Source: Psococerastis gibbosa
Lineage: Eukaryota > Arthropoda > Insecta > Psocodea > Psocidae
Assembly: GCA_963971405.1 (NCBI GenBank)
Contig: OZ020484.1
Coordinates: 7,564,001 to 7,628,000, forward strand
Direction: 5' to 3'
DNA length: 64,000 bases
The position numbers and the translations under genes were made by a program. Below the pieces are notes generated by a model. It was not told the origin of the DNA, ran no database searches, and saw only the letters and a list, made by a program, of their open reading frames with translations. How positions within the stretch are numbered: the stretch's first letter is position 1; each line of letters starts with the position of its first letter. Of this stretch, positions 1 to 10,868 are shown one piece after another.

Positions 1-162
1 GATTTTTTCCCGGGGGGGGGGGGGGGTTCAGAAATTTAATTGGATATTACATAGTGGTTTTTGTTTTTCTCTCAAAATCCGATTCTATCTAGTATCAAGC
101 CATTTCATTTAGGGGGGGGGGGGGGTTGAACCCCCATGAACCCCACCTTGGCTACGGGCTTG
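1..162 (+). repeat. G-rich hAT-like MITE, cut by the window edge
   Basis: Same family as the complete copy at 58338-58505: a G run near the left end, a body ending in a second G run, then a short C run and the terminal CTTGGCTACGG motif. The left terminus lies outside the window, so no TSD can be checked here. Confidence 0.7.
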
Positions 163-424
163 GATGCACGGGTTTCCTCTTGTGTCGCCCAGGACACGAC
201 GCAACCTTGGCAAACTTTTGTTTTGTTTTGTTTTTTGAAATAATGTATTTAATAATTTATATATTTTATTTTATTATTTTGTTTCGCCAAAAAATATTTA
301 TTAGGCCTATAGGCCTATTGTATTCTTGTTAATGTTTATTTTAAATTATTTGAACTACATTTTTTTTCCTTGGGAAAAAATACTACCGTAGCTATTTCAA
401 ATGTTGTGGAGTCAGCAGTAAAAA

Positions 425-600
425 GCTACCAATGAATGAATGAATGAATGAATATATTTTAGTACGATACAATGAGACAATATACAATATAACAACAATT
501 TATAAAAATCACGCCTCTGGGCAAATGCCCGAGTGTGGCCTACATCCGTTAACACAACGAAATAATCAGTAAAAGTTTGCTAGTTAGGCTACAATAAAAT
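425..600 (-). repeat. probable LINE 3' end with (GAAT)n tail
   Basis: A (GAAT)n run at about 430-455 adjoins AT-rich sequence that loosely resembles the tail of the LINE fragment at 54085-54510, which has a (CAAT)n tail. No coding part can be recognised, so this is a tentative call. The rest of 163-1250 holds no gene I can support. Confidence 0.35.
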
Positions 601-1252
601 AGGTATACTCATGGTTAATTTTGTTTTTCGCACGTATAGTAGCATTGTATACAACTGTATATTGTTATAAATCGACTTTACAAAGTATCAAATGTCAAAA
701 ACATCACGCTCTTTAACGACTTTAACATAATTAGATATTTCCTTTTTTATGATATATGGACTTCCAGAACTTCGGCATATCAATGGAAGGGCATTAAAAT
801 GTTTTACACCAATGAATAACGCTTATCTCATGAACAGTTTAGAATTGGGATGTGGGACCTTCAGGACGATTTCCCAGCGTTGTTCGCCCGTGAATCGTCA
901 CTTAACCGCCAGCGACATAACCTTATCTCGAACGGACCCTTATTCTGGCAGCAATACAGCAATAATTCAAAATTGCGAAATTTTTAATATCAAGTAACTA
1001 GCTATGAAATATTGAAATCATGACTCATCCTTAACTTTCTCTTCCAATTTAAGATTTATTGTTACTAGTAGAAAACTACAGTACCAGGTACATACCTGCC
1101 GTATAATAATACCTGGTACTTATAGTCAACATCCAACGCACTTATCCTGACAAATCCTCAACCAAATAATAGTCAAATATTATTTACATAGAGGTACCAA
1201 CTTGAAAAAAAAGTCGAGTCATTCCCGCGTCCATTCAGCTCGAAACCATTTC

Positions 1253-1443
1253 GGCGGCTATTCCATCTGTCAATAAATAATCCGTCATTTGTGCATCAAT
1301 AATAAGTCTCTACCATGTCCATATTATAACTTAATTTATAATAGATAAGTAAAGTATCTACATAATAGTCTCCTTAAAACAAACATCTCATTAATTTTTA
1401 ATGCACAAAATATGACGGATTATTGGCAGATGGAATAGCCGCC
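1253..1443. repeat. fold-back MITE, GGCGGC subfamily
   Basis: Near-palindromic element with ends GGCGGCTATTCCATCTG and its complement; the two arms meet around 1330-1380. Related copies lie at 40993-41400 and 46759-46936. The flanks TTC and TAT do not form a clean TSD. Confidence 0.75.
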
Positions 1444-1498
1444 TATAATATAAGAGTGGACTATGTTCGTTGGCCGAGAAAAAGGATTCCGGATATGG

Positions 1499-1807
1499 AC
1501 AGGGGCATAGCTAGGATTGGGTCCAGCAAAAATTCGATTAAATCGATTGGTTTTCGCAGGTTTATTTGATTTTTAAATTTAAACATTAAAATTGGAATTA
1601 TTATATCTAGGTTTTTCACAATGAGTGACAGCAAGTTTTACAAAGTTAATATAAGGAGACTATTATGTATATTACTATATCTAGTTTAAATTCCCTGTAC
1701 TTTTTAATATGGCGTAAATTGGTCAAATAAAACACAATTCTATCTAGTGTTAACTCGTCACATTTTTAGGGGGACGTCCCCCCTCACCCTTGCTCCTTTA
1801 CGCTCAT
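1499..1807. repeat. GGGCGTAGCTAGG-family short DNA element
   Basis: Aligns along its length with copies at 17540-17798 and 24728-24996: ends read GCATAGCTAGGATTGG on the left and a degenerate TACGCTCATG on the right. A tract resembling a piece of the GGCGGC MITEs interrupts the middle. Non-coding. Confidence 0.6.
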
Positions 1808-1918
1808 GGGGATGTTAAGATTGAGCCCAGCCATGCTGTTTCGAGGTTGGGATATTCCTCTATTTCGAAATCATAACAATTTCGAGATATAAAGGTAAAC
1901 CTACTTATATCCCCATAA

Positions 1919-2179
1919 GGCGGCAATTCCACCGGCAAATTTACTTCATTTGTGTTTTGAGATTTTTTTGGTTGTTTTGTTTTAAGGAGACTATTATGTA
2001 GTTACTAACTTATCTATTATAAATTAAGTTATAATATGTTAGCAGACATCATTAATAAGTCTCTACCATATTATAACTTAATTTATAATAGATAAGTTAA
2101 GTATCTACATAATAGTCTCCTTAAAACAAAACAAACAAAAAATCACAAATGAAGTAAATGCGCCGGTGGAATTTGTGCC
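1919..2179. repeat. fold-back MITE, GGCGGC-like subfamily
   Basis: Inverted arms run from GGCGGCAATTCCACCGG to the complementary right end. The left flank is TAA and the right flank TGA, consistent with a decayed 3 bp TWA duplication. The centre contains the same inverted AAGGAGACTATTATGTAG motif as the other members. Confidence 0.7.
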
Positions 2180-2183
2180 TGAA

Positions 2184-2567
2184 GGTGCCCATTCCATTGA
2201 CCGGCTAGGGCTATTTCCAAAAACGGTGACGTGGTAGCAGACATTCAAGACTTAGGTTGCGTTTCCAGCGACCTCGCATTGCAGAATTGACGGAAATGTT
2301 TATTTTCGTCTATGCCATAGTTAAAATTGATCAATGATCATACAGTAAAATCACAAACAAACAAACTAAAATTAAAAAATGGCGTCATGGGATATGTTAA
2401 GTACAAACATTTTAATAGATTTCTATAAAAAGAAAAATTCAAATTTCCGTCAATGTCATTTGCATTCTGCAATGCGAGATCGGTGGAAACGCAACCTAAG
2501 TCTTGAATGTCTGCTACCACGTCACTGTTTTTGGAAATAGCCCTAGCCGGCCAATGGAATGGGCGCC
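2184..2567. repeat. fold-back MITE, long subfamily with ORF start
   Basis: About 384 bp, ends GGTGCCCATTCCATTGACC and its complement. The outer arms carry TGACGTGGTAGCAGACAT. The interior carries ATGGCGTCATGGGATATG near 2380, reading MASWDMLSTNILIDFYKKK, the conserved ORF start of this subfamily. It abuts the preceding MITE. Confidence 0.8.
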
Positions 2568-2990
2568 TTAGTTTGTAGTTAAATAAATAGGCAACTTTGT
2601 ACAGTTAGCACAACAAAATATAAAATTTGGAAGAAAATGTAGCTTATATAGGCTGAAAATAATAACACAACATGTTTTTTGCATGATAAATAAATAAATA
2701 ACTTGGTGTTTTTTGGTAGTTTTGGTTGTTTTTAACTGTGGATTATAAGAGCCCAAACGCTGGACCTTAATGTAGAAAGTTCTGTGATGGGCCCCTGGCC
2801 CCCAATAGCTGTCGTTACTTTGCCATTTAATAACTTTGAAATAATGAGAATTATTTAATTATTATGGACATTACTCGACACAAAGAAGGTACTAGTAGTA
2901 GTAGTAGTAGTGTTCGTCGGGTTAATAACGACTTAGGCCTCATATTTGGGCCCATAGAGCGACTCCGACTTGACTGTCCTATGCCTGCCC
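2568..2990. other. intergenic, no gene seen
   Basis: AT-rich sequence with a short (TAG)n run near 2893-2911. No coding potential or repeat family that I can place. Confidence 0.5.
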
Positions 2991-2994
2991 ATAG

Positions 2995-3190
2995 GACAGT
3001 GGACCTCCTGATTATAGTGGATTCCGAACCACTTGGGAAACACAGTGAAGTCACACGATTAGTTCGGAGGTGACCAGGACAAGTCCTACCATGTTTCCCT
3101 ACCGGCACTGTGCACACGACCAAGTTATCTGCAGCTTTGAACCTGCTCTGGTCCGCTGGATTCAACTTGGTATGGCGGCTGGCTAAGAAG
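2995..3190 (+). repeat. dispersed repeat, unclassified
   Basis: Shares a long stretch with 32035-32260 (for example CCTCCTGATTATAGTGG and GATTCCGAACCACTTGGG) and a shorter one with 56668-56700. Not obviously coding and no termini defined, so the class is unknown. Confidence 0.55.
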
Positions 3191-3200
3191 GTACTAGGTC

Positions 3201-3395
3201 AGGACATGTAGAGTTGTGGTACAGACTCCGACTTTCACCCGAAAGGTGGTTGGTTCGAGTCTCACACATTTTCTGGCCATGCTTCGGAGGGCATATAAAT
3301 CAGACCGTCCCGGGTCTTCCTATAGTTGTGTGTTAAAAGAGGGCTTTATAGGCCTAACTCCGCCAGGTTGGCTTAGTAATAGAACAAAAAAAGTC
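3201..3395 (+). repeat. tRNA-derived SINE
   Basis: The 5' part is a tRNA-like head with a B box (GGTTCGAGTCT) and the CTTTCACCCGAAAGG arm. The body runs through GGCCATGCTTCGGAGGGCAT to GGCTTAGTAATAGAAC. It is one of seven copies in the window; the cleanest is at 18351-18545. Confidence 0.8.
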
Positions 3396-3654
3396 AATAT
3401 TTACTAGGTCCGGATATTTCAAAATATTATTTTTGAAGGTTTTAAAAAACGTCAAAATCTTTGAGGACGATGGAAGACTATCGAATAATGTAATAGATCG
3501 GTATACGTAGGTAAATGAGATTATAAGCTTATAAATAATGTTCTGTGTTTGGTCGTCAAACGATGAGGGACATTTCTATTACTTTTTCAGCGGTTCATTA
3601 ATAGAACTATGGTCGATAAATTAATGAGCGCTTGACCCCCGCCCCCCCTTGCGA

Positions 3655-3990
3655 AATTAATTTTAGTAATGAATGGCAGAATTCTGGTGTCAACCCAGGC
3701 ATGAGATGAGAACCCGTGACGTACTGGAGAAACTGAGAGAAAAGAGGCTGAACTGGTGGTGACACGTACTACCTAGAGACGAAAACCGCCTAGTCAAAAG
3801 AGTAATGAACCGGGAGATACAGGGAAGAAAACCACCAGGGAGGCCACTGGGAAGAAAAAACGCCGGGGATATGACAAGTTTGGGGCACTGAACCGAGGAC
3901 GCAAAGAACGGGACTGTGCGGAAACGCTGCTGTCGTGCTGCCATCAGGAAAAGGAGTAGTAAAAGCAAAAGTAGAGTAACCAACATTCAA
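3655..3990 (+). pseudogene. LINE reverse transcriptase C-terminal fragment
   Basis: Conceptual translation gives the tail of a non-LTR retrotransposon polyprotein: a LREKRLNWW..HVLPRDENR motif followed by a basic GRKPPGRPLGRKN segment, the usual region after the RT. It is broken by stops and frameshifts and 5'-truncated. Confidence 0.6.
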
Positions 3991-4004
3991 AATATCATTC
4001 AAAT

Positions 4005-4360
4005 ATTTTGCGCGGCTTCGTTGCTATATCTGAGGTGAGCAAGCATTCGATACGAGAACTTCGTAAGCTGCGTCATAGAAGGAACAATAGAAGGCATCAA
4101 CCGACCTGGGCGCCCGAGAAAAGAGTATCTGCAGCAAGTTATGGAGGATGTAGGGGCCAATACATACGTGGAGCTGAAGAGGGCGTGCCAGGATCGAGGG
4201 GAGTGGAGGCATCGATGCCACATGTTGCTGCCAGCCAACCAACCGGCTGTAACTTGAAGAAGAAGAAGCAGTCTCATCTACGCTTACACATGTTGCTGCC
4301 AGCCAACCAGCCGGATGTAACTTGAAGAAGAAGAAGCAGCAGCCTCATCTACGCTTATAG
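4005..4360 (+). pseudogene. LINE 3' end with duplicated (GAA)n tail
   Basis: Reads GRPRKEYLQQVMEDVGAN and then ELKRACQDRGEWRHRCHML, a typical LINE C-terminus, ending at TAACTTGAAGAAGAAGAAG. The last roughly 70 bp (4220-4288) are repeated directly at 4289-4357 with small changes. Confidence 0.6.
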
Positions 4361-5258
4361 CGGAAGAGTGCGCCTTCGCCCTCCTCCCCCCTCCCAGGAA
4401 TATAACGCTTCGTTTGTAAATTCTAAACCAGCTTGGTAAAACTCTCCAGTCATTCCAACGGCGATTCAACAGCACGAAAACGAAACCATAATCTCTAACG
4501 ACGCATGACAATGGCTATTCTCTCTTAATTTTCGCAAGATGTCTTTCGCAGTCGAAAATGGCAAGGGGGAGAAAGTGGATGGACACGCCTCGACGACTTC
4601 CCGCGCTGCACTAAGTTCAAGGCCAGGAAGTGAGAGCGAAAGTAAGAGAATTGGCCAGGGCCAATTTAATATCCAGCCGAATTAACATTCAAGGACCAAG
4701 GTGAAGTTCTTTGCAAACTACCAATATTCCTTTAATGGGTGAGCATATATTGGTAGGTTTCTAATTGGTTGAGACAGGGCCTCGCCCCCCCCTCCCCCCA
4801 TTCAAATTCAAACTGGGATTTTATTATTTTAGGGGAGGCAAGTAATTTTTTCCAGCAATAAGCACTGTAAACTGTACCCAGGAGGGGGTAGGGCTCAGCT
4901 GGTTTTAGCCCGCTCCTATCGAAAAAAATATTTTTCTGCCAAAATTAGTAAATTCTTTAACAATATTTTGTAAAAAAAATTTCTTCCCGGACCCCCTGTA
5001 TGGAGTCTTTCTTTTCATTTTATCAAATCTCAACGATTGTTTGGTAGCACCTCCCTATATATCATCCTCTAGCTCTTCGGTTATGCCTCTTCCTCATCAG
5101 CTCTTGGTACGTTCGAGCTCCTGCATCCTCCTTCACATGATCCTTGATCCATAAATTCTTTCTTCGGCCAGGACACAGTGAGGTGTGTACCAGATTTTCG
5201 TGTCTTAATAAATGCCCTCCGATAAAGTATAGGAGTGTAAAAATGTATAAGTCCTACT
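4361..5258. other. intergenic, no gene seen
   Basis: No reading frame with recognisable homology. Contains poly-C runs around 4787-4798. Nothing further can be supported. Confidence 0.5.
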
Positions 5259-5426
5259 CAGGGGCGGGCACAGCGATATTTTTTAGGGGGGGTCATCACC
5301 AGGGCTGCCAGAACCAGAACGTAATAAAATCCTGAATAAGATGTTATGTGTATTGTTTTTTCAATTACCAATAAAATTTGGGGGGGCATGACCCCTATGA
5401 CCCCCCCCCCCTTGTGCCCGCCCCTG
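5259..5426. repeat. hAT MITE with perfect 8 bp TSD
   Basis: A 168 bp element starting CAGGGGCGGGCACAG and ending CTTGTGCCCGCCCCTG, with a G run inside the left end and a C run inside the right end. It is flanked by identical GTCCTACT copies at 5251-5258 and 5427-5434. The CAGGG terminus and 8 bp TSD are hallmarks of the hAT superfamily. Non-autonomous, apparently young. Confidence 0.92.
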
Positions 5427-5434
5427 GTCCTACT

Positions 5435-6324
5435 GTTTGGAGTAGTATGAATCATCGTCAGAATGCGTAAGACCCCAATATTTCAGGACAATTTTTTCAA
5501 AAATTTCCCGCGGGGGTGACCTGCGGTCCCACATGTTTGCAATTGTACAAATCTTCTGTTAAACCTAATCTTGCTCTTGTCAAAATTCTTAAAACCCAAC
5601 TGGTTCACGACTATTTTATCTAAAATTGTTCATGGCGGAGACATATGCGAGTATTGTACTATTGGCTGAACCCCCCCCCCTCAATATTCCTGGGTACGGC
5701 CTTGCTGATTATGTTTCTTTAAGCTGAGCCATTGGCATGTGGCCGAAGTTTGACCAACAAATAATAAGCCTCCAAAATTCTGCCATAAATGACTATAGGT
5801 TACTGCACTCGTTTATATGTGAACGGGATGACTAACGTTGACGCGCAAAAGTAACATCACACATGCTGCAGCCGGCTCACACTCGAGCTGCTGCCAAAAC
5901 CATTTACTCTAGGAGCAGCAAAGACACAAGAAAAGAGAAAACGCTGATGCTGCAAGATGATGAGCCATCCAATACAGGTGGCCAACAGCGCGAAAAATAA
6001 ACATTTATCCGTTCAATCATCTGCAGCTGGATTTGTTCCAAGTGTGAAAAAAGAAATGAATACAAACGCTGTTGGATGCTAATTGTGAATCGCGAAAATT
6101 CCTGCCGGACCCTGACCTCTACCTAGCTCAATCTCGCCCCCCAGTGATATAAGGAACGCCGCACTTAGCTCTGCTGTTGCCTTCAGCATCACGACAGAGT
6201 TATATTGGCGGGGGGCCAATGTGCAGTTAGCATTATAATAAATTTATCTTGGCAAGTAGAGGGTGGATTTTCACTTTTTTGGCACTTTCCTTTGTGGGAG
6301 GGAAAGGGGAGGTTTTCGCTAAAC
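5435..6324. other. intergenic, no gene seen
   Basis: No supported coding region or recognisable repeat apart from a short C run near 5671. Confidence 0.5.
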
Positions 6325-6996
6325 CAGTGGTTCCCAACCGGTGCGGTGGTCCGCGAGAATGCCTGCAGTGACTTAATAGTTGCTATTAACAAGAACGTTA
6401 AGCCGAGAATAAAACAATTTGTAAAATGCATGCGTCCCAAGTTTCACATTAACTTTGTCGTAGGTACATTAAAATCATGCTGTAAGCTAAATATAGAGAT
6501 ATCCTTGAAAGTCTAATTATTAAAAAATAATAATAATAAATGTAAGGGGCGACAGCGACAAATTGTCGGCCTAAGGCGCCCATTCCACCGACCGGCTAGG
6601 GCTACTTACAAAAACAGTGACTTGGTAGCAGACATTCAAGACTTAGGCGGGGTTTCCACCGACCTTGCATTGCGGAATTGACGGAAATGTTTATTTTCCT
6701 CTATGCCATAGTTAAAATTGATCAATGATCATACAGTAAAATCACAAACAAACAAACTAAAATTAAAAAATGGCGTCATGGGATATGTTAAGTACAAACA
6801 TTTTAATAGATTTCTATAAAAAGAAAAATTCTAATTTACATCAATGTCATTTGCATTCTGCATTGCGAAGTCGGTGGAAACGCCACCTAAGTCTTGAATG
6901 TCTGCTACCACGTCACCGTTTTTGTAAACAGCCCTAGTCGGTCGGTGGAATGGGCGCCTAAGTGGTCCGCAAATCGTCAATGGTTGGAAACCACAG
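6325..6996. repeat. hAT element CAGTGGTTCCCAACC, with nested MITE
   Basis: Ends CAGTGGTTCCCAACCGGTG and TGGTTGGAAACCACAG are near-complementary. It is flanked by CGCTAAAC (6317-6324) and CGCTAAAA (6997-7004), a 7/8 TSD. More than half its length is a later fold-back MITE at 6575-6958, so the original element was about 285 bp. No transposase coding. Confidence 0.85.
6575..6958. repeat. fold-back MITE nested in a hAT element, TSD TAA
   Basis: Ends GGCGCCCATTCCACCG and the exact complement, flanked by TAA at 6572-6574 and 6959-6961. Because it sits cleanly inside a hAT element with its own TSD, it fixes both the termini and the 3 bp TWA-type target of this family, as in PIF/Harbinger. It carries the MASWDMLSTNILIDFYKKK ORF start near 6771. 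Confidence 0.9.
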
Positions 6997-7004
6997 CGCT
7001 AAAA

Positions 7005-7648
7005 ATATTAAAACCTACGGTAACCCCAAGTCCCAACATTTTATAGAAAATGTTGATCGTCGTCGAGCTAACATTGACGACTCCTTGGATAGAAGCAACG
7101 TTCCCCCTCATTTTGATACATTTTTATATAATCCTGAAGGACTTTATATGAACTCATAGTGGCCCGATCTCTCGTCCAATGCCAAAATTTAATACTTCTT
7201 TTTTAATTAAATTAACTAAACTAGCTGTTAAAGATTCGGCTCATTTAAGCTGTAGAAGACTACTTCATGCATAATATAATAGGGAATTGTAATTTTTGTA
7301 CCTTAGATTTTTCATAAAAATTTCACATAAAAGAGATAGGCATGAAAAAATTAACAAACACAAAATTAATAATACCCTATTATAATGCATTAAGTACTTA
7401 AATGACCCAAATCTTTAATAACTTGCTTAGTTAATTAAAATGAAAATACGAAGTATTAAATTTCGGGCTGCTAATTTCTTGCGGGACGTACACTCTTAGT
7501 AGTAATTTAGGTACCATATCCAACAAAAATGCAGGAACATTTCTTTCCTCTATGCAATAAATACTCATCGATAGCTCTAGAAGCTATTAAAATAAATAAT
7601 AAATAAATATATATAATATATAGATTAATATATATAATATATAATAAC
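7005..7648. other. intergenic, no gene seen
   Basis: AT-rich, with a (TATA)-rich tract about 7600-7645. No supported gene. Confidence 0.5.
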
Positions 7649-7826
7649 TATTACTAAGCCAACCTAGTGGAGTTAGGGCTATAAATCCCTCTCTTACACT
7701 CAACTAGGAAGGCCCGGGACCGCCTGCTTTACATGCCCTCCGAAGCATGACCAGAAAATGTAGGAAGTGTAGGACTCGAACTTTCGGGGGAAAGTCAGAG
7801 TCCGTACCACTACTCGACATGTCCTG
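7649..7826 (-). repeat. tRNA-derived SINE
   Basis: Minus-strand copy: the body starts TTACTAAGCCAACCTAG on the plus strand and the tRNA-like head ends at GACATGTCCTG. Same family as 18351-18545. Confidence 0.8.
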
Positions 7827-8539
7827 CTATAAGTTCACTGTGAAATTTGGTTTTGTTAAAAATTTGATTTCTTACACCTATAAGGTTTTTCTCATACCAT
7901 TATCTCCTATTAAATTTTCAGAGCCTTCAATTGACTCATGATTTTACATCAAACGCCCCCCCCCCCCCCCCCGAAAAAATCCCCTACCATATGGCTATAT
8001 TATTATAAATATACTATATATATGGAACAACTCGAACTGTCTAATACACGAATTCCAACTCTTAAAGTAGTTGACAGACAGAATTAGCACATTGTCTATT
8101 AATCGCTCACTGATCAAACACATGAGAAATCGAAGCCACAGACATCCAAAGTGGTAGACTGGTTGTAGTAGGCAGTGAAAAGTGAAGGTCATGGTATAGA
8201 CAACGAGGGGCAGGAAGTCAGGGCAAAGATAGTGAAAGTCTCAGGTACGGTACCTATCACGACGAGCAACTCACAGCTACAGTTTCAGGTCAAATTGCCG
8301 CCCATACAGTGACCAGAATAAGAGCTCAGTGCCAATTGGAGCAGAAATGGGAATTTCTTTATTTCTCGAGCACATTTTAAGAGGAGCGGGAAAAGCCATA
8401 TAACTGTGTACTTCAAATATCTGATGAAATATAACATAAATCGTAGAGCTTTTATGTCAAATATATCGGGACCAACAGAACACATTTTAAAATAAATAAA
8501 TAAATAAAATAAAGAACCGGTCCGAGTTTACTCGAACAT

Positions 8540-9288
8540 GCTTTCCAATTTATCAAAATTAGCAGACAGAGAAAATGAATAATTTCATGGTAAATAATTT
8601 TCCTGTGGCTAAATTTCCGATATTTCGGGGTGGGGGGGGGGGGGGGTTTAGAGCGCGAATTTTCTATCATTTTTTCAAAAAACAAAATTTTTGCACAAAA
8701 CCAAATGGTTTTTTGGGAAAGCAACCCGTCCGGTTTCGTTACTCAATTTAACACCTAAAACATGCCTGAAGGTAGAAATAATCGATAGAAAGATTTCGCA
8801 GAAAAATTATTTTTTAATCATTTTTCATTAAAATTTAGTTATTTTTATTTTTTTTACCCCCAGAAGCAACCTATCAAGGGGCAAGTGACCCCCCACATTT
8901 CGTTAACATTAATAACGACTACAAGATGTGTGAACTTAAAAGAAATCGTTGGAGCCGTTTTTGAGAAATAATTTTTTTTGGCCTTTTTTTGGAGTTTTTT
9001 GAGAATAAAACCCCCCCAAATTAAGTTAGCCCAAAATAAAAATAAACGATCTCGAGGTATGATTTTTGTGAACCTACATGCAAAATTTCTTCAAAATCGG
9101 CCGAGTAGCTTGCCCGGAAATCGATGAACAGACATACAGACAGACAGACAGAGCGACAGACAGACATTTCGTAAAAACCACTTTTTTGGGTTCTTGGGAC
9201 CTCAAAACGTGTAAATCCGTTGAAATCACGGAATCGAAAATTTCGACCATCCCAAAGCTTTCCTTATACTACGTATAAATTGGAAAGC
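8540..9288. repeat. about 0.75 kb element with 14 bp terminal repeats, copy A
   Basis: Begins GCTTTCCAATTTAT and ends with its exact complement ATAAATTGGAAAGC. Inside is a (CAGA)n run near 9130-9165, a block ATTTCGTAAAAACC and the block AAAACGTGTAAATCCGTTG. Other long copies lie at 14280-15107, 19167-20006 (opposite strand) and 50502-51140. No coding region; class unknown. Confidence 0.8.
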
Positions 9289-9306
9289 AATAAATAAGGA
9301 CTTTTT

Positions 9307-9489
9307 GTTCTATTACTAAGCCAATAAGGGCTATAAAGCCCTCTCTACGCTCAACTATGAAGGCCTGGGACTGCCCGCGTTACATGCCCTCCGATGCATG
9401 GCCAGAAAATGTAGCCAGTGAGGGACTCGAACGAACAACCTTCCGGGTGAAAGTCAGAGTCCGTACCACTGTACCTAGTACATGTCCTG
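9307..9489 (-). repeat. tRNA-derived SINE
   Basis: Minus-strand SINE copy; the B box complement GGACTCGAAC and the body end CTATTACTAAGCC are present. It lies directly after the 0.75 kb repeat. Confidence 0.8.
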
Positions 9490-9615
9490 ATGTTCTGTGT
9501 ATTTTGGTACATGAGATGTACTGTATATACCACTTTCTAACGGAGACAAATTGAATATTTTGTTTGTACAAAAAACTATTAGTTTGGTAGTCCCGTGAAG
9601 AACAGTTCTAGAACT

Positions 9616-9691
9616 GTGGCCAGTTGGTGTTCAGTGGTTAAGACGACGCCCCGATTAGGCGTAGATAGTGGGTTCGAATCCCGCCAAGTCC
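9616..9691 (+). pseudogene. tRNA-like sequence, probably a pseudogene
   Basis: An A-box-like TGTTCAGTGGTTAAGACG, a perfect 5 bp anticodon stem (ACGCC/GGCGT) around loop CCGATTA, and a T arm GTGGGTTCGAATCCCGC are visible. The acceptor stem does not pair well (GGCCAGT against CAAGTCC), so a functional tRNA is unlikely. It could be the head of a SINE. Confidence 0.5.
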
Positions 9692-9796
9692 AGTTTTTCT
9701 ATATCCTCTAATTTCGGTTAGTGATTGTCGCGTATCGAAATATATGAGGTGCATTATTGATAATTTAGCGGTTATTTATATATATATATATTTCAT

Positions 9797-10006
9797 GTGA
9801 GAATCGAGATTGTACAAAAACGCGTTGTGGTGGTACTCCGATTTCCTCGTAGGAGTAAATTTTACAAAAGCGCGGCGTCTAAGATGGCTGGGACACGTCG
9901 TAAGAATGTCAGAAGACAGCATTCAGCGTGCAATGCAAGCTTGGGGGGAAAGAAGGCTGTACGGACGTCCACGAAACCGCTGGAAGGATGAATTAGAAAC
10001 CGACTG
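9797..10006 (+). pseudogene. LINE C-terminal fragment (family 1)
   Basis: Translates as RLRWLGHVVRMSEDSIQRAM followed by GRPRNRWKDELETD, the standard post-RT tail of many non-LTR elements. The same family lies in a GAPVD1 intron at 63205-63628. It is 5'-truncated and stops where a second LINE tail begins. Confidence 0.7.
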
Positions 10007-10275
10007 AGTTGCTGCCGATGGTTAAGAATCGGGAACTAACATGCTTCGGCCATGTGATGAGGAACGAAAGGTATCGTGTTCTGCATGTAATAATCCAAGG
10101 GAAGGTAGGGAAAGAAGGCTCCCGGCAGAAGAAGAACATCCTTTTGAAAAACCTGAGGCAGTGGTTTGGCTAGATCACGACTTCCTTTTTCAGAGCAGCA
10201 GTCTCCAAGGCCCATATGGCCATGATGGTCGTCAATCTTCGATAGAAGTGGCATTTAAAGAAGAAGAAGATTGTC
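10007..10275 (+). pseudogene. LINE 3' end (family 2) with GAA tail
   Basis: Matches 57842-58203: GAGTTGCTGC, then a CTTYGGCCATGTGATGAGGAA block, then AGAAGAAGAACATCC and an ending CAATCTTCGATAGAAG followed by AAAGAAGAAGAAG. Frame is broken. Joined without a gap to the family 1 fragment. Confidence 0.7.
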
Positions 10276-10702
10276 CCTTATTAATATAATTCACAGGTTA
10301 AATACACAGAACGCTTGTCGTAAGGTTTCCCTCGCTTGAAAAGTCACCCATTTATAGCACAACTGTAGCACAAATATGGGCCAAAGTTGCCTTTGTTTAC
10401 TGCTGTCTTCCGGAATTTTTTTCCTTCCGTGTCGAGCCCCGAACCTAGACGTTCCATTCCATAATCCAGTTCTCTCCCATCTGGACTATACCGTTGCCGT
10501 TGGCTAGATGGCCAGGAATCCAGGATTCTTGGAACTCTGTGCCCAATTGGAGCACAATTGGGATTTTCTTCTTCTCCCATTCTTCAGAGCAATTTCTAAA
10601 GAAAGATTCACATCGATTCATACCACCCACGACTTCAAAAGTAATGTTATTCAGTTCCTGGAATTCTACGATTTCCAGACTACTTCGAGGCTATCCCTAT
10701 AG

Positions 10703-10868
10703 CAAGGGCGGATCCAGCGCAAAATTAAGGGGGGGGGGGTCACAAGTTGATTGAAAGTTTAAAAGGTAATTTTTTGTTGTTGAAAATTTGAGTTTCATTT
10801 ATTTTTTTACTAGGTATCTTATGAATTTACTAATTTATGGGTCATGACCCCCCCCCCCCCCCCCCCCG
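10703..10868. repeat. G/C-run element of the GGGCGGATCCAG type
   Basis: Begins CAAGGGCGGATCCAG, then a G run at 10730-10739 and a long C run at 10850-10867. The right terminus is eroded and no TSD can be defined. Terminal motif as in 28012-28169. Confidence 0.6.

Noticed and set aside
2338-2520. Short frames reading MVADIQDLGCVSTDLALQNA and similar
   Set aside because: These recur in every long fold-back MITE and are read-through of the arm sequence. Only the ATGGCGTCATG start with MADF-like pattern was kept.
9616-9691. Functional tRNA gene with anticodon GAT
   Set aside because: The anticodon and T arms pair well, but the acceptor stem does not, and the loop does not start with the usual pyrimidine-T. 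Kept only as a pseudogene.
10850-10867. Long C and G runs as assembly artefacts
   Set aside because: They sit at fixed places inside defined elements with matching ends and TSDs, so they are real features, although exact run lengths may be unreliable.
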